From Dichetophora obliterata (lineage: Eukaryota; Arthropoda; Insecta; Diptera; Sciomyzidae), in assembly GCA_963920525.1 (NCBI GenBank), contig OY986437.1:115436715-115500714 (forward strand): a stretch of 64,000 nucleotides of DNA, given 5' to 3'. Numbering within the stretch: the first letter of the stretch is position 1; every line of letters begins with the position of its first letter. Positions 56,005 through 64,000 of this stretch are shown piece by piece. Below the pieces are notes generated by a model. The model saw nothing but the letters and a program-made list of their open reading frames with translations. It searched no databases and was not told where the DNA came from. The position numbers were made by a program, and so were the translations under genes.

Positions 56005-56420
56005 AAGTTGTAGTTCATAAAACGTAAATTTTATTTCAGAAATAAGAATTGAGAAATGTAGTTCCAAATTCGTAAATTGTATTTCAGAAAAGTAAATTAT
56101 AGTTCAGAACTTTAAGTTGAAATGTAGAATTCGTTAATTGTATTTAAGAATAGTAAATTGTAGTTCAGAATAATAAATTGTATTTCAGAACAGTAAACTG
56201 TAATTCAGAATAGTAAGTTGAAATTTAGAACTCGTTAATTATATTTCAGATTAGTTAAATGTAGTTCAGAATAGTTAGTTGAAATTCAGAAAGCGTAAGT
56301 TGTATTTCAGAATTATAAAATGTAGTTCAGAAATCGTCAATACTATTTCAGAAATATGAATTGCAATTCAGAAACTGTAAGATGTAATTCAGAATATAGA
56401 AATTTCAGTTCAGAATATGT
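56005..56420 (+). repeat. Degenerate minisatellite, ~20-22-bp unit with TTCAGAA core
   Basis: About nineteen units of the type GTAAATTGTATTTCAGAANN follow one another, with a constant TTCAGAA core and variable linker. The unit length drifts between ~19 and 23 bp. Non-coding. Confidence 0.75.
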
Positions 56421-56547
56421 AATATTATTAATATTTAAATTTTTCGGTGTTCTTCTTTGTTTTGTGACTTTTTGGCAAACCTGTTTTTTTCGAAAATTAC
56501 GCTTTCATTTCTTTTTGCTCTGGTGCACAATTAAAACTTTTTCGCTT

Positions 56548-56572
56548 GCAACGTTATTCGCGGATACGCTTC
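56548..56572. repeat. Isolated family G terminus
   Basis: GCAACGTTATTCGCGGATACGCTTC-like end followed by AATT, matching the right ends of 25,562-30,013 and 30,750-31,023. No partner end found upstream. Confidence 0.5.
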
Positions 56573-57101
56573 AATTAATCATATCTCGATTAATTTTAAT
56601 AAGAGCTACAATATATTGTAAACGAGTATTACATATCTATGTAGTAATATTTTACGTAATATATGTAAGGATTTAAGTCCTGTAAGCTGATTTTATTGTT
56701 TTAATTGCTAGCATGTTAAAACTGTCATAGCAATGCAATAGTTGTATATTTCTTAATCGTGATTATAAATATATACCTGTGTTGATGCCGTAAAGCTTTT
56801 GATCGCTTACTACTGTTAGAATGTATTGTTTTGTTAAGGTAGGTGCCTACTACCACGTTTATATTTTAAACATCACTATAAATTAATATTATGTGCAATA
56901 AAATATATTATGTGTGAGTTATTTATTTAATAAACAAAAAAAATTTAATAGTTTGTACATTACAATTTCAGGTGAGAATATATTTTTGTTTCATATTTTG
57001 TAGTAGTCGGGTTTTAGTTTATTGAACTTATTTTTTCAGCTTATAATATAAAGCTTTTTAATTATAACATCTGATTTTTTTATGATTAATAATCATGGTA
57101 T
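56573..57101. other. AT-rich spacer
   Basis: No feature. Confidence 0.3.
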
Positions 57102-57197
57102 GATGACATAACGTCCACAGACAGGTCCATGGACATTATATCCATTTTAAGCAGACTTAATGTCCATTTATCTTATGTCCGTGGATGTTATGTCATC
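57102..57197. repeat. 96-bp hairpin (MITE-like)
   Basis: GATGACATAACGTCCAC at the left and GTGGATGTTATGTCATC at the right are reverse complements with one mismatch. Inner 'gtccatggacatta' and 'taatgtccat' pair too, so nearly all of it folds. Confidence 0.7.
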
Positions 57198-57324
57198 CCA
57201 GCAATAACCATATCATTGATTCAGGAAATCATTGATTACCTTTAAAATGAATTGTGAAGTATTTTGTTTTTCTTAGGAATTGAATTGTTACGTTTTTGTT
57301 ATTTTCGACTGAAGTGTAAAGGCT

Positions 57325-57328
57325 GAGT
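57325..57328. repeat. Target-site duplication GAGT (left)
   Basis: GAGT here and at 63,958-63,961 flank the LTR element exactly. Four base pairs is normal for Ty3/gypsy. Confidence 0.9.
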
Positions 57329-57596
57329 TGTAGGGAAAATACAGTCAATAACCTAAACATGCATCACTTGACATTTTGATATTACCAAATTGTCAAGCTG
57401 ATTAAGCATACTTACAACATTCCAAGGCACTTGAGTTACCAGCGTTTAGTCACCTATCTCAAGTTGCGCTTGAAGTGAACTAGTGATTCATGATTATATA
57501 TTTTCCTTACCTTTCGTTCAACAGAAATCATTATTAAATAAACAGTCTTAAATTAACTACTGAACTGAAAAGTATATTCTTTAAAAGGGTTCAACA
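57329..57596 (+). repeat. 5' LTR
   Basis: Starts TGTAGGGAAAATACAG and ends GGGTTCAACA (TG...CA). A TATATA near 57,496 and AATAAA at ~57,537 are candidate promoter and poly-A signals. Confidence 0.95.
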
Positions 57597-57612
57597 TGGC
57601 GACCGTGACAGG
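57597..57612 (+). promoter_or_regulatory. Primer-binding site, tRNA-Arg
   Basis: TGGCGACCGTGACAGG begins directly after the LTR and is complementary to the 3' end of tRNA-Arg(UCG) including CCA, as in 412 and mdg1. Confidence 0.9.
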
Positions 57613-57628
57613 ACTCGAAGTCCGAAGA

Positions 57629-57836
57629 ACTTATAAACTGAAGTGAAAAAAATAAAGTTATTTTTAAAGTGAATATCTAAAGTGAAAAACTTACAAACTG
57701 AAGTGAAAAAAAAAATTTTTTTTTAAAAATGAATATTTAAAGCGAACAACTTATAAGCTGAAAAAAAAAATTTTTTTTGACAAGGACTTAAAGTGAATAA
57801 CTTTAAAGTCAAAAACTTATAAAGTGAAAAAAAAAA
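57629..57836 (+). repeat. Leader tandem repeats
   Basis: About three imperfect ~65-bp units, each with 'aacttataaactgaagtg', a poly-A/poly-T stretch and 'aaagtgaataact', lie between the primer site and the first ORF. Confidence 0.7.
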
Positions 57837-58127
57837 ATGTCGTGGTGGAAAAAAATTCTATCTACTATACCCTTAATCTTCGCCGGGTATGAAGTAGGAA
57901 AAACGGTAGAAGAAAACGACAAAAACGAAATAATTAAAGCACTGAGCACGGAAAAAGCCAAAATAAACAATGAAGAAACTCTTATAAAAAGTGAAGGAAT
58001 TAACTTGGCGGAAATCACACTAATAATCATTTCAGTAGTGATCATCATAATTTATATTATTGAAGTAATTAAATCAGCAATAAAAAAGAGCCTCAATGGC
58101 ATTGCTCGCGATCAACCGAGAATTTAA
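57837..58127 (+). CDS. Leader ORF: 96-aa single-pass membrane peptide
   Basis: Begins at an ATG right after the leader repeats: MSWWKKILSTIPLIFAGYEV, then a charged Glu/Lys region, then a strong hydrophobic segment (residues ~58-77: AEITLIIISVVIIIIYIIEV) and a basic end. It reads like a type of small membrane protein with a cytoplasmic basic tail. It stands 321 bp upstream of gag in the genomic RNA leader. Short ORFs ahead of gag are known in 412-type elements, but I know of no function. The intact frame in an otherwise AT-rich leader supports it as real. Confidence 0.6.
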   Translation: MSWWKKILSTIPLIFAGYEVGKTVEENDKNEIIKALSTEKAKINNEETLIKSEGINLAEITLIIISVVIIIIYIIEVIKSAIKKSLNGIARDQPRI

Positions 58128-58448
58128 AAATCACAAGTATGCTACTAATTAACATTATAAAGAGTGACGAGTGCCTCAAGCCGGAGGCCCAACACCCCCC
58201 AACGATTGGGAATGGGGGAATAGAAGTGTCTTCATCTTATCATCATTATCATCTTCATCATCAACAACAAATACAAGAAACATCTTCAGCCCCACCTTTA
58301 TCAGCCAACTGAAACAACAAGCGTAACGTAGCAGCTAGTGAGCAGAAAAAAAATGGGTGACAACAGTTGTAAATTCCAAAATTTATAAAAAACAAAAAAA
58401 AAAAAAAAATTATTTTATTTATAATCATGTTATCAGGTAATTATAAAC
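58128..58448 (+). other. Leader between the small ORF and gag
   Basis: Contains a 'catcattatcatcttcatca' microsatellite-like stretch and a poly-A run just before gag. Could hold packaging signals; not demonstrated. Confidence 0.4.
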
Positions 58449-59672
58449 ATGCAATGGGAAACCATATTAGATAGTTTAGAACCATTCAAACTTCAATTTA
58501 AGCCCTCTTATAAATGTCTAAGTCAAAATAGGACAATAAAAACAGAAACTTTAAGTAAGCACATAACAATTTTAATTGAATCGTTTAATAATATTAGAGC
58601 GACCCTACACAGACAATACGATAGGTACTCAACTGTTCACAGAGAACAGGCGGACGAGATTTTTTTTACATTTAGAGACAAATTAATAAAAGTTTTCCAC
58701 AAGCATAATATAGCCATTAAAGTGCCTCTTACCCTAAGCTGTGAGGTAAATAAACTAATTGTAGAAACTGATGATAGCGATCAAGCTGATTTAGAAACAG
58801 ACGAAGAAATTGAAACTATCAAAATGCCGCGAACAGAGGACGATATTTTAGATAAAGCAACAAAAATTGTACCAGTGTTTGATGGTAATGTAAACGAGTT
58901 GCAGAGTTTTCTTGATGCTTTAACGCTGATTGAAAGAATTAAAGACACACATGAGTTGATTGCTACTGAGGTTATAAAAACTAAACTGAGGGGACAGGCA
59001 AGGAATTTAATAACAAACGAAAACACCATACAGGCAATTACAAATAAATTGAAATCCTCCATAAAAGGTGAGTCATCTGAATTGTTATGTTCAAAACTAA
59101 TGAACATTAAACAGCAATCCAAATCAGCCACCGCATATGCCGAGGAAATACAAGACATAACGAAAAAACTAGACGGAGCCTACATACGAGAGGGCTTTCC
59201 ACAGAATATTGCTCAAAAATTAATAGTACAAAATACAACGAAAGCAATTGCCAGAAAGGCTACAAGTGATGAAGTAAAACTTATTATTAAAACTGGAAAC
59301 TTCGATTCTTTTAATGAGGTTGTTTCTAAATTCGTAGAAGCTAGCACAGAAGCTTCAACTTCAAACTCCTCCATATTTTACCTTAACCGCCAAAGCCAAA
59401 GCCATAGGAATAGCGGATTCCGTAACAATCGCGGACGCGGCCAAGACTGGCGTCAGAGTAGTAATTTTAATAACAATTACAATAACAACAATAATAATGG
59501 GCGTCATAGTAATTTTAGTAACAACAATAATAACTGGCGACGCAGAAGCCAGTATAACAACAATAGAAATCAATCAAACCATTTTGAAAATAGGGGGCGA
59601 GTAAGAATGATGCAGGAAGTGTCGGGAAACGAGATTTCCCCCCAAAATATGGGGGGTCAGCATCAAAATTAA
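58449..59672 (+). CDS. gag: gag polyprotein (407 aa), intact
   Basis: Structural protein of the retroelement particle. The N-terminal ~110 residues are helical, an acidic linker (DDSDQADLETDEEIE) and MPRTEDDILD lead to the capsid-like core with IVPVFDGNVNELQSFLDALT (a conserved 412/mdg1 gag start) and QNIAQKLIVQNTTKAIARKA. The C-terminal ~90 residues are an Asn/Arg/Gly-rich nucleocapsid (GFRNNRGRGQDWRQ, poly-Asn) that replaces a CCHC finger. The frame is uninterrupted. It ends 15 bases after a likely -1 frameshift heptamer. Antisense ORFs here are shadows. Confidence 0.93.
   Translation: MQWETILDSLEPFKLQFKPSYKCLSQNRTIKTETLSKHITILIESFNNIRATLHRQYDRYSTVHREQADEIFFTFRDKLIKVFHKHNIAIKVPLTLSCEVNKLIVETDDSDQADLETDEEIETIKMPRTEDDILDKATKIVPVFDGNVNELQSFLDALTLIERIKDTHELIATEVIKTKLRGQARNLITNENTIQAITNKLKSSIKGESSELLCSKLMNIKQQSKSATAYAEEIQDITKKLDGAYIREGFPQNIAQKLIVQNTTKAIARKATSDEVKLIIKTGNFDSFNEVVSKFVEASTEASTSNSSIFYLNRQSQSHRNSGFRNNRGRGQDWRQSSNFNNNYNNNNNNGRHSNFSNNNNNWRRRSQYNNNRNQSNHFENRGRVRMMQEVSGNEISPQNMGGQHQN
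59651..59657 (+). promoter_or_regulatory. Probable -1 ribosomal frameshift site GGGGGGT
   Basis: In the gag frame the bases read ATG GGG GGT, i.e. G-GGG-GGT, fitting the X-XXY-YYZ slippery pattern. The pol frame is -1 relative to gag, is open from before this point, and reaches DTGAD without a stop. The pseudoknot downstream was not checked. Confidence 0.5.
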
Positions 59673-60328
59673 AAGAACACAAAAAGGATACCAAATCAAT
59701 ATTCCATCTGAATCTTAATTTAAGTAGTTTTATCGAAATCCATATATCAACTAATAAAAATCTTAATACATTTCTAGTGGACACTGGAGCGGATGTCTCA
59801 CTAATTAAAATCAGCTCACTCAATGCATTTAAATTTGACACACAAAACACTATTCAAATAACTGGAATAGGACAAGGAACTATCAATTCTTTAGGGACAA
59901 TCCAAATTGATTTAAAAGTTAGAAATTTTTTAATTCTCCATAAATTTCACATAATTTCAGATACATTTCCCATACCTTTTCAAGGCATATTGGGTTTAGA
60001 TTTTCTTAAAACATACAATGTCACTATTCAATATGGCCAAAATACAAATTCAAATTTACTTTCATTAAGACCATTTAATTTAAATTATCCAATAGATATT
60101 CCACTGCTAGAAAGTTTCAAGGATGACGCTTTCATACTACCCGCACGCGCTGAGGTTTTCAGAGCTATTAAAATTAACAGCGAATGTTCTGATTTGATTA
60201 TACCAAGTCAAACAATACAAGATGGGGTGTATGTTACCGGCTGCATAATTTCAAAAAATGTTCCTTATGTCAGAATGATCAACACAAATTCTGAAAATAA
60301 ATTTTTGAATAATGTAAATTTTGAATAA
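59658..60328 (+). CDS. pol: pol part 1: aspartic protease
   Basis: Frame -1 to gag. The protease core begins FLVDTGADVSLIKISSL (active-site Asp codon at 59,780-59,782), followed by ITGIGQGTINSLG (flap region) and GILGLDFLKTYNV, the second conserved GLDFL block. Domain order and length (~190 residues to the break) fit Ty3/gypsy. Protease presumably cuts gag and pol. The frame ends at a TAA (60,326-60,328) because of a one-base frame slip; the RT continues in another frame from ~60,321. The start at 59,777 is an open-frame artefact: translation should enter by frameshifting from gag. Confidence 0.85.
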
Positions 60329-61160
60329 CTTAAAGCATGAAAACTTATCTGATTATGAAATGTTTAACACATCCAATAGTGACCATCACAGAAAACAAAC
60401 CATTTTAGAGAAACTAACGAAAAATTTACCTGAAATAGCTAAAACAGAATTATTTCAATTATGTTCCAAATATACTGATATTTTCGCATTAGAAACCGAT
60501 AAAATAAGCACAAACAGTTTTTACAAACAAAAATTGAGATTGTCTGACAATAATCCTGTTTACATCAAAAATTATCGGACGCCACACTCACAAAAAGACG
60601 AAATAATTAGACAAGTTGAAAAACTTCAACAAGACGGGATCGTCGAACCGGCGACGTCCAATTACAATAGTCCAATTTTACTAGTACCAAAGAAATCATT
60701 ACCAAATAATCCCGAAAAACGATGGCGTTTAGTAGTCGATTACCGACAAATAAATAAAAAGCTGATAGCGGACAAATTTCCTTTACCAAGAATTGAGGAT
60801 ATTTTAGACCAACTTGGCAGAGCGAAATTTTTCTGTTGTTTAGATTTAACATATGGTTTCCATCAAATTGGATTGGACGAAAAATCTCGAGACATCACTT
60901 CTTTCTCTACGGAAAACGGTTCATTTCGTTTCACGCGTTTACCATATGGTTTAAAAGTAGCCCCAAATTCTTTTCAGAGAATGATGAATCTAGCATTCAC
61001 AGGGTTGTCACTTTCAAAAACTTTTATATACATGGATGATGTCATTGTCACAGGATGCTCGATTAAACACATGATAAAAAATTTAGAAACAGTATTTCAA
61101 AGATGCAGAGAACATAATTTGAAATTACACCCGGATAAATGCACATTTTTTAGATCTTAA
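60321..61160 (+). CDS. pol: pol part 2: reverse transcriptase up to a nonsense codon
   Basis: Linker then RT: KLQQDGIVEPATSNYNSPIL, WRLVVDYRQINKKLIADKFP, FFCCLDLTYGFHQIGL (catalytic Asp codon 60,843-60,845), FTRLPYGLKVAPNSFQRMM, FIYMDDVIVTG (YMDD codons 61,029-61,040) and LKLHPDKCTFF. All RT motifs are intact. The frame is ended by TAA at 61,158-61,160, where the family continues directly into a VTYLGH block. The same frame stays open after it, so this looks like one point change. Confidence 0.9.
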   Translation: MNNLKHENLSDYEMFNTSNSDHHRKQTILEKLTKNLPEIAKTELFQLCSKYTDIFALETDKISTNSFYKQKLRLSDNNPVYIKNYRTPHSQKDEIIRQVEKLQQDGIVEPATSNYNSPILLVPKKSLPNNPEKRWRLVVDYRQINKKLIADKFPLPRIEDILDQLGRAKFFCCLDLTYGFHQIGLDEKSRDITSFSTENGSFRFTRLPYGLKVAPNSFQRMMNLAFTGLSLSKTFIYMDDVIVTGCSIKHMIKNLETVFQRCREHNLKLHPDKCTFFRS

Positions 61161-63341
61161 GTAACATATTTGGGTCACAAATGTACCGACAAAGGTATTT
61201 TACCAGACAGTAGGAAATACGACACAATTAAAAACTTCCCCAGACCTAAGAATAGCGATGAGGTTCGTCGATTCGTAGCTTTCTGTAATTATTACAGACG
61301 TTTCATACTAAATTTTTCATTTTATTCTGTCCATTTATCAAAACTAACTAGAAAGAATGAACCTTTCGTATGGTCTGTAGACTGTGAGAAAGCTTTTCAA
61401 CATTTAAAGTCAGCACTACTGTCTCCACAAATCCTCCAATATCCAGACTTTGAAAAAACTTATTATATCACTACCGACGCTAGCAAAATCGCTTGTGGAG
61501 CAATACTATCACAAGAGAAAGACGGTATACAGCTTCCAGTTGCATATGCGTCACGTGCATTTTCGAAAGGAGAATCAAACAAAGCCCCAATAGAACAAGA
61601 ATTAATAGCTGTCCAATGGGCAATTAATCACTTTCGACCATATGTCTATGGCAAAAAATTTATAGTACGCAGCGATCATAAACCATTAACCTTTTTATAC
61701 TCCTTAAAAAATCCATCCAGCAGATTAACGCGAATTCGTCTGGAATTAGAAGAGTATGATTTTACAATAGAACACATTAAAGGAAAGGACAATTCAGGAG
61801 CGGACGCGCTGTCTCGAATTGACTTTAATGATATTAAATTAATCCCATCAACAAACAATGTTCTCCTGGTAACTACACGTGCACAATCAAAAACCAAAGC
61901 TAAAGAAAAAATAACAAACACAGAAAATAAAGTAGTTGAACAAAAGCCTAAGGTCTTCGAAACTATTGGCTTCAATTGCGTTAAAAAGTGGGTTAAACTC
62001 AGAGTGGATACTGAGAAAAGTATCCCTACATTTTACTTAAAACATGGTAAACAAGTGCTAGCACCACGAAGTAATATACAGAATACAATTGCTAATGGAA
62101 CTATCGATCTAGATCAATTTCTTCCAATTCTTGAAAAAGAAGCAATTAGTAGGAATATAAACAAAATTCAAATGAATTTAAATGATAATTTTTTTAACCT
62201 CGTATCCATTGAAAACTTTAAACAAAAAGCTACTCAACTTATTACAAAGTTACAAATAGCACTTACACCTAAAGTGTGCATAATAACTGACAAAAATGAA
62301 CAAAAATCTTTATTAAACAAGTTTCACGATGAAGCTCTTTCCGGAGGACATCCTGGAACAACCAGACTACTTAAAAAGATTCGTCAATTTTATTATTGGA
62401 AAAACATCACTAGAGATGTGAATCAATATGTAAAACAATGCCTTCAATGTCAAATCAATAAAACTACAATGCATATTAAAACAGATATGATTATTACCCC
62501 AACACCTCAGAAACCTTTTCAAACAGTAATAATAGATACTGTAGGACCTCTTCCAATATCAGAAAAAAGAAATCAATATATCATCACTTTAATATGCGAT
62601 CTAACCAAATATCTCGTAGCAATACCCGTAACTAACAAATCCGCCAAAACAGTAGCAAAAGCCTTAATAGAACATTTTATTTTAATTTATGGACCAATGA
62701 ATAAAATACTAAGTGATATGGGTACTGAATACAATAATCAAATCCTTTCAGAACTCCTAACACTTTTAAACATTCAAAAAGCTACATCTGCGCCTTACCA
62801 CCATCAAACACTAGGAACAGTTGAAAGATCACACCGCACATTTAATGAATACATTCGTTCATACATTCACGCATCCAGAAACGATTGGGATGAATGGGTT
62901 AAGTATTTCACATATACTTTTAACACAACACCCTCCACAGTACATGGATATTGTCCATTTGAATTAATTTTCCCAAACGTTCCAAACCACAACCCACTAA
63001 TACCTTTTGAAACAGTAGATACTATATATAATTTTGAAAATTATTCAAAAGAAGTAAAATTCCGACTACAAACCGCTTTAACAAGAGCACAAAACTTAAT
63101 TAATAAAGCAAAACATAATCAAAAACAATTAAATGACCAAAACACCAATAATACAAACATTACCATAGGTCAAGAAATATTTATCAAAAATCACACAGCA
63201 CACAAATTAGAACCCGTTTACAAGGGACCATTTAAAGTAATTGATATTGATAATAAAAATAATGTTATTATTGAATTAAGAGGAAAGAAACAAAAAATTA
63301 ACAAACAAAATATAAAATTGTTTTATAATACTTCTCAATAA
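61161..63341 (+). CDS. pol: pol part 3: RT end, RNase H, integrase
   Basis: After the nonsense codon the frame reads VTYLGHKCTDKGILPDSRKY (RT thumb). RNase H: YYITTDASKIACGAILSQEK, PIEQELIAVQWAINHF and FIVRSDHKPLTF (three acidic catalytic positions). Integrase: an HHCC zinc motif (FHDEALSGGHPG to CLQCQ, ~62,325-62,450), core IIDTVGPL (Asp codon 62,535), LSDMGTEYNN (Asp 62,715) and GTVERSHRTF (Glu 62,823). The last two are 36 codons apart, i.e. DD35E. A GPF/Y-type module (EPVYKGPFKVIDI) closes the protein. 727 codons, no further lesion. Confidence 0.92.
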   Translation, partial: VTYLGHKCTDKGILPDSRKYDTIKNFPRPKNSDEVRRFVAFCNYYRRFILNFSFYSVHLSKLTRKNEPFVWSVDCEKAFQHLKSALLSPQILQYPDFEKTYYITTDASKIACGAILSQEKDGIQLPVAYASRAFSKGESNKAPIEQELIAVQWAINHFRPYVYGKKFIVRSDHKPLTFLYSLKNPSSRLTRIRLELEEYDFTIEHIKGKDNSGADALSRIDFNDIKLIPSTNNVLLVTTRAQSKTKAKEKITNTENKVVEQKPKVFETIGFNCVKKWVKLRVDTEKSIPTFYLKHGKQVLAPRSNIQNTIANGTIDLDQFLPILEKEAISRNINKIQMNLNDNFFNLVSIENFKQKATQLITKLQIALTPKVCIITDKNEQKSLLNKFHDEALSGGHPGTTRLLKKIRQFYYWKNITRDVNQYVKQCLQCQINKTTMHIKTDMIITPTPQKPFQTVIIDTVGPLPISEKRNQYIITLICDLTKYLVAIPVTNKSAKTVAKALIEHFILIYGPMNKILSDMGTEYNNQILSELLTLLNIQKATSAPYHHQTLGTVERSHRTFNEYIRSYIHASRNDWDEWVKYFTYTFNTTPSTVHGYCPFELIFPNVPNHNPLIPFETVDTIYNFENYSKEVKFRLQTALTRAQNLINKAKHNQKQLNDQNTNNTNITIGQEIFIKNHTAHKLEPVYKGPFKVIDIDNKNNVIIELRGKKQKINKQNIKLFYNTSQ

Positions 63342-63676
63342 CTCCATATATATATAAATATATATACATATTTTTATATTTAATACATAGACTAGTTTTG
63401 AATACTTTAAAATTAAATTTATCAGTCAGTACAACAATATATTGAATGTACTACATTTATTTTGGTAACAACTTTTTATAAATGTCTTTCAATATAATTT
63501 AGATTATAAGTTACTATTAAATTATATTATTACTCCAATTATAATAATTTGTAAAATCATAAATTTTTAAACATAAAGATATTAAACTTAATAAATTATA
63601 ATTATATTATTGTGAAAGTAAAAGAAAGCTTTTATCGACATCGTCTGATCAGCGATCTCTATAAAAGCTTTCTCTT
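63342..63676 (+). other. 3' untranslated region of the LTR element, with a hairpin
   Basis: A/T-rich with no env-like ORF. AGAAAGCTTTTAT (63,623-63,635) and ATAAAAGCTTTCT (63,661-63,673) form a perfect 13-bp stem with a 25-nt loop immediately before the polypurine tract. Confidence 0.7.
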
Positions 63677-63689
63677 TAAAAAAGGGAAG
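63677..63689 (+). promoter_or_regulatory. Polypurine tract
   Basis: AAAAAAAGGGAAG-type purine run directly abutting the 3' LTR, the primer for plus-strand DNA synthesis. Confidence 0.85.
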
Positions 63690-63957
63690 TGTAGGGAAAA
63701 TACAGTGAATAACCTAAACATGCATCACTTGACATTTTGATATTACCAAATTGTCAAGCTGATTAAGCATACTTACAACATTCCAAGGCACTTGAGTTAC
63801 CAGCGTTTAGTCACCTATCTCAAGTTGCGCTTGAAGTGAACTAGTGATTCATGATTATATATTTTCCTTACCTTTCGTTCAACAGAAATCATTATTAAAT
63901 AAACAGTCTTAAATTAACTACTGAACTGAAAAGTGTATTCTTTAAAAGGGTTCAACA
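63690..63957 (+). repeat. 3' LTR
   Basis: 268 bp, identical to the 5' LTR except C/G at offset 17 and A/G at offset 245. Followed by the GAGT duplication (63,958-63,961). Confidence 0.95.
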
Positions 63958-64000
63958 GAGTTAACGCTAGAAATTTTCTGCCAGATTTCAGTCAGTACTG

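Larger units (their letters stand above)
57329..63957 (+). mobile_element. 412/mdg1-like Ty3/gypsy LTR retrotransposon, nearly complete
   Basis: 6,629 bp with paired 268-bp LTRs, tRNA-Arg primer site, gag, protease, RT, RNase H, integrase and polypurine tract in Ty3/gypsy order. Integrase follows RT, the Asn/Arg-rich gag end lacks a zinc knuckle, and there is no env ORF between pol and the 3' LTR. A 4-bp duplication GAGT flanks it. LTRs differ at two positions (57,346 vs 63,707 and 57,574 vs 63,935), so insertion is recent. Two lesions in pol (see entries) make this copy non-autonomous. Confidence 0.95.

Noticed and set aside
56005..56420. CRISPR-like array
   Set aside because: Repeat and linker both drift, units are only ~21 bp, and the context is eukaryotic.
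58781..59573. Antisense ORFs inside gag
   Set aside because: Shadows of the intact gag frame.
63342..63689. env gene for the LTR element
   Set aside because: Only ~350 bp of AT-rich sequence between pol and the 3' LTR, with no ORF of useful length.

Overview
The window is AT-rich eukaryotic DNA. It is almost certainly from an insect and most likely from a cyclorrhaphan (fruit-fly-like) dipteran. That inference rests on the element mix: Tc1/mariner, hAT, Transib, PIF/Harbinger and Helitron DNA transposons, tRNA-derived SINEs, CR1/Jockey-like non-LTR elements, BEL/Pao elements, and a 412/mdg1-type LTR element primed by tRNA-Arg. It is a transposon graveyard with very little host coding sequence. 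I see no rRNA gene, functional tRNA gene or bacterial feature. The only host-gene candidates are a possible terminal coding exon at 53,239-53,325 (+), a possible first coding exon at 9,207-9,225 (-), an unrecognised 281-codon ORF at 38,335-39,180 (-), and a duplicated small signal-peptide-like ORF near 50.2 and 51.5 kb.

Layout. 0-1.1 kb: a dispersed repeat family built from ~140-bp monomers. 1.8-2.1 kb: a short Helitron-like element. 2.5-5.3 kb: a dead mariner, an almost pure 1.5-kb (GGTTAT)n array and an RNase H fragment of a non-LTR element. 5.9-8.6 kb: a decayed non-LTR element (-). 9.2-10.0 kb: CA/GC-richer sequence, possibly a host 5' region. 10.4-11.8 kb: a Tc1 fossil and a SINE. 15.6-20.6 kb: a hAT element with 8-bp target-site duplications, split by a Transib (RAG1-related) transposon that keeps both termini and a perfect 5-bp duplication. 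24-36.7 kb: a BEL/Pao retroelement broken by at least three insertions. 36.9-43.5 kb: nested inverted-repeat elements, MITEs and two opposed copies of one tRNA-SINE. 44.5-48.6 kb: a MITE, tRNA-like SINE heads and a second Transib transposase fossil. 49-53.4 kb: mostly unassigned, with the small ORF pair and the candidate host exon. 54.7-57.2 kb: a deleted PIF/Harbinger element, a minisatellite and a hairpin. 57.3-64 kb: a young, nearly intact 412/mdg1-like LTR retrotransposon.

How the parts relate. The LTR element is the only unit with a full set of cooperating parts: LTRs, primer site, a leader ORF for a membrane peptide, gag, a likely -1 frameshift site, protease, RT, RNase H, integrase and polypurine tract. 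Its LTRs differ at only 2 of 268 positions, yet pol has one frame break and one nonsense codon. The best-documented history is the hAT/Transib nest, where target-site duplications, termini and reading frames agree. The most unusual objects are the hexanucleotide array, which is open in five of six frames, and the Transib termini, which carry RSS-like spacing.
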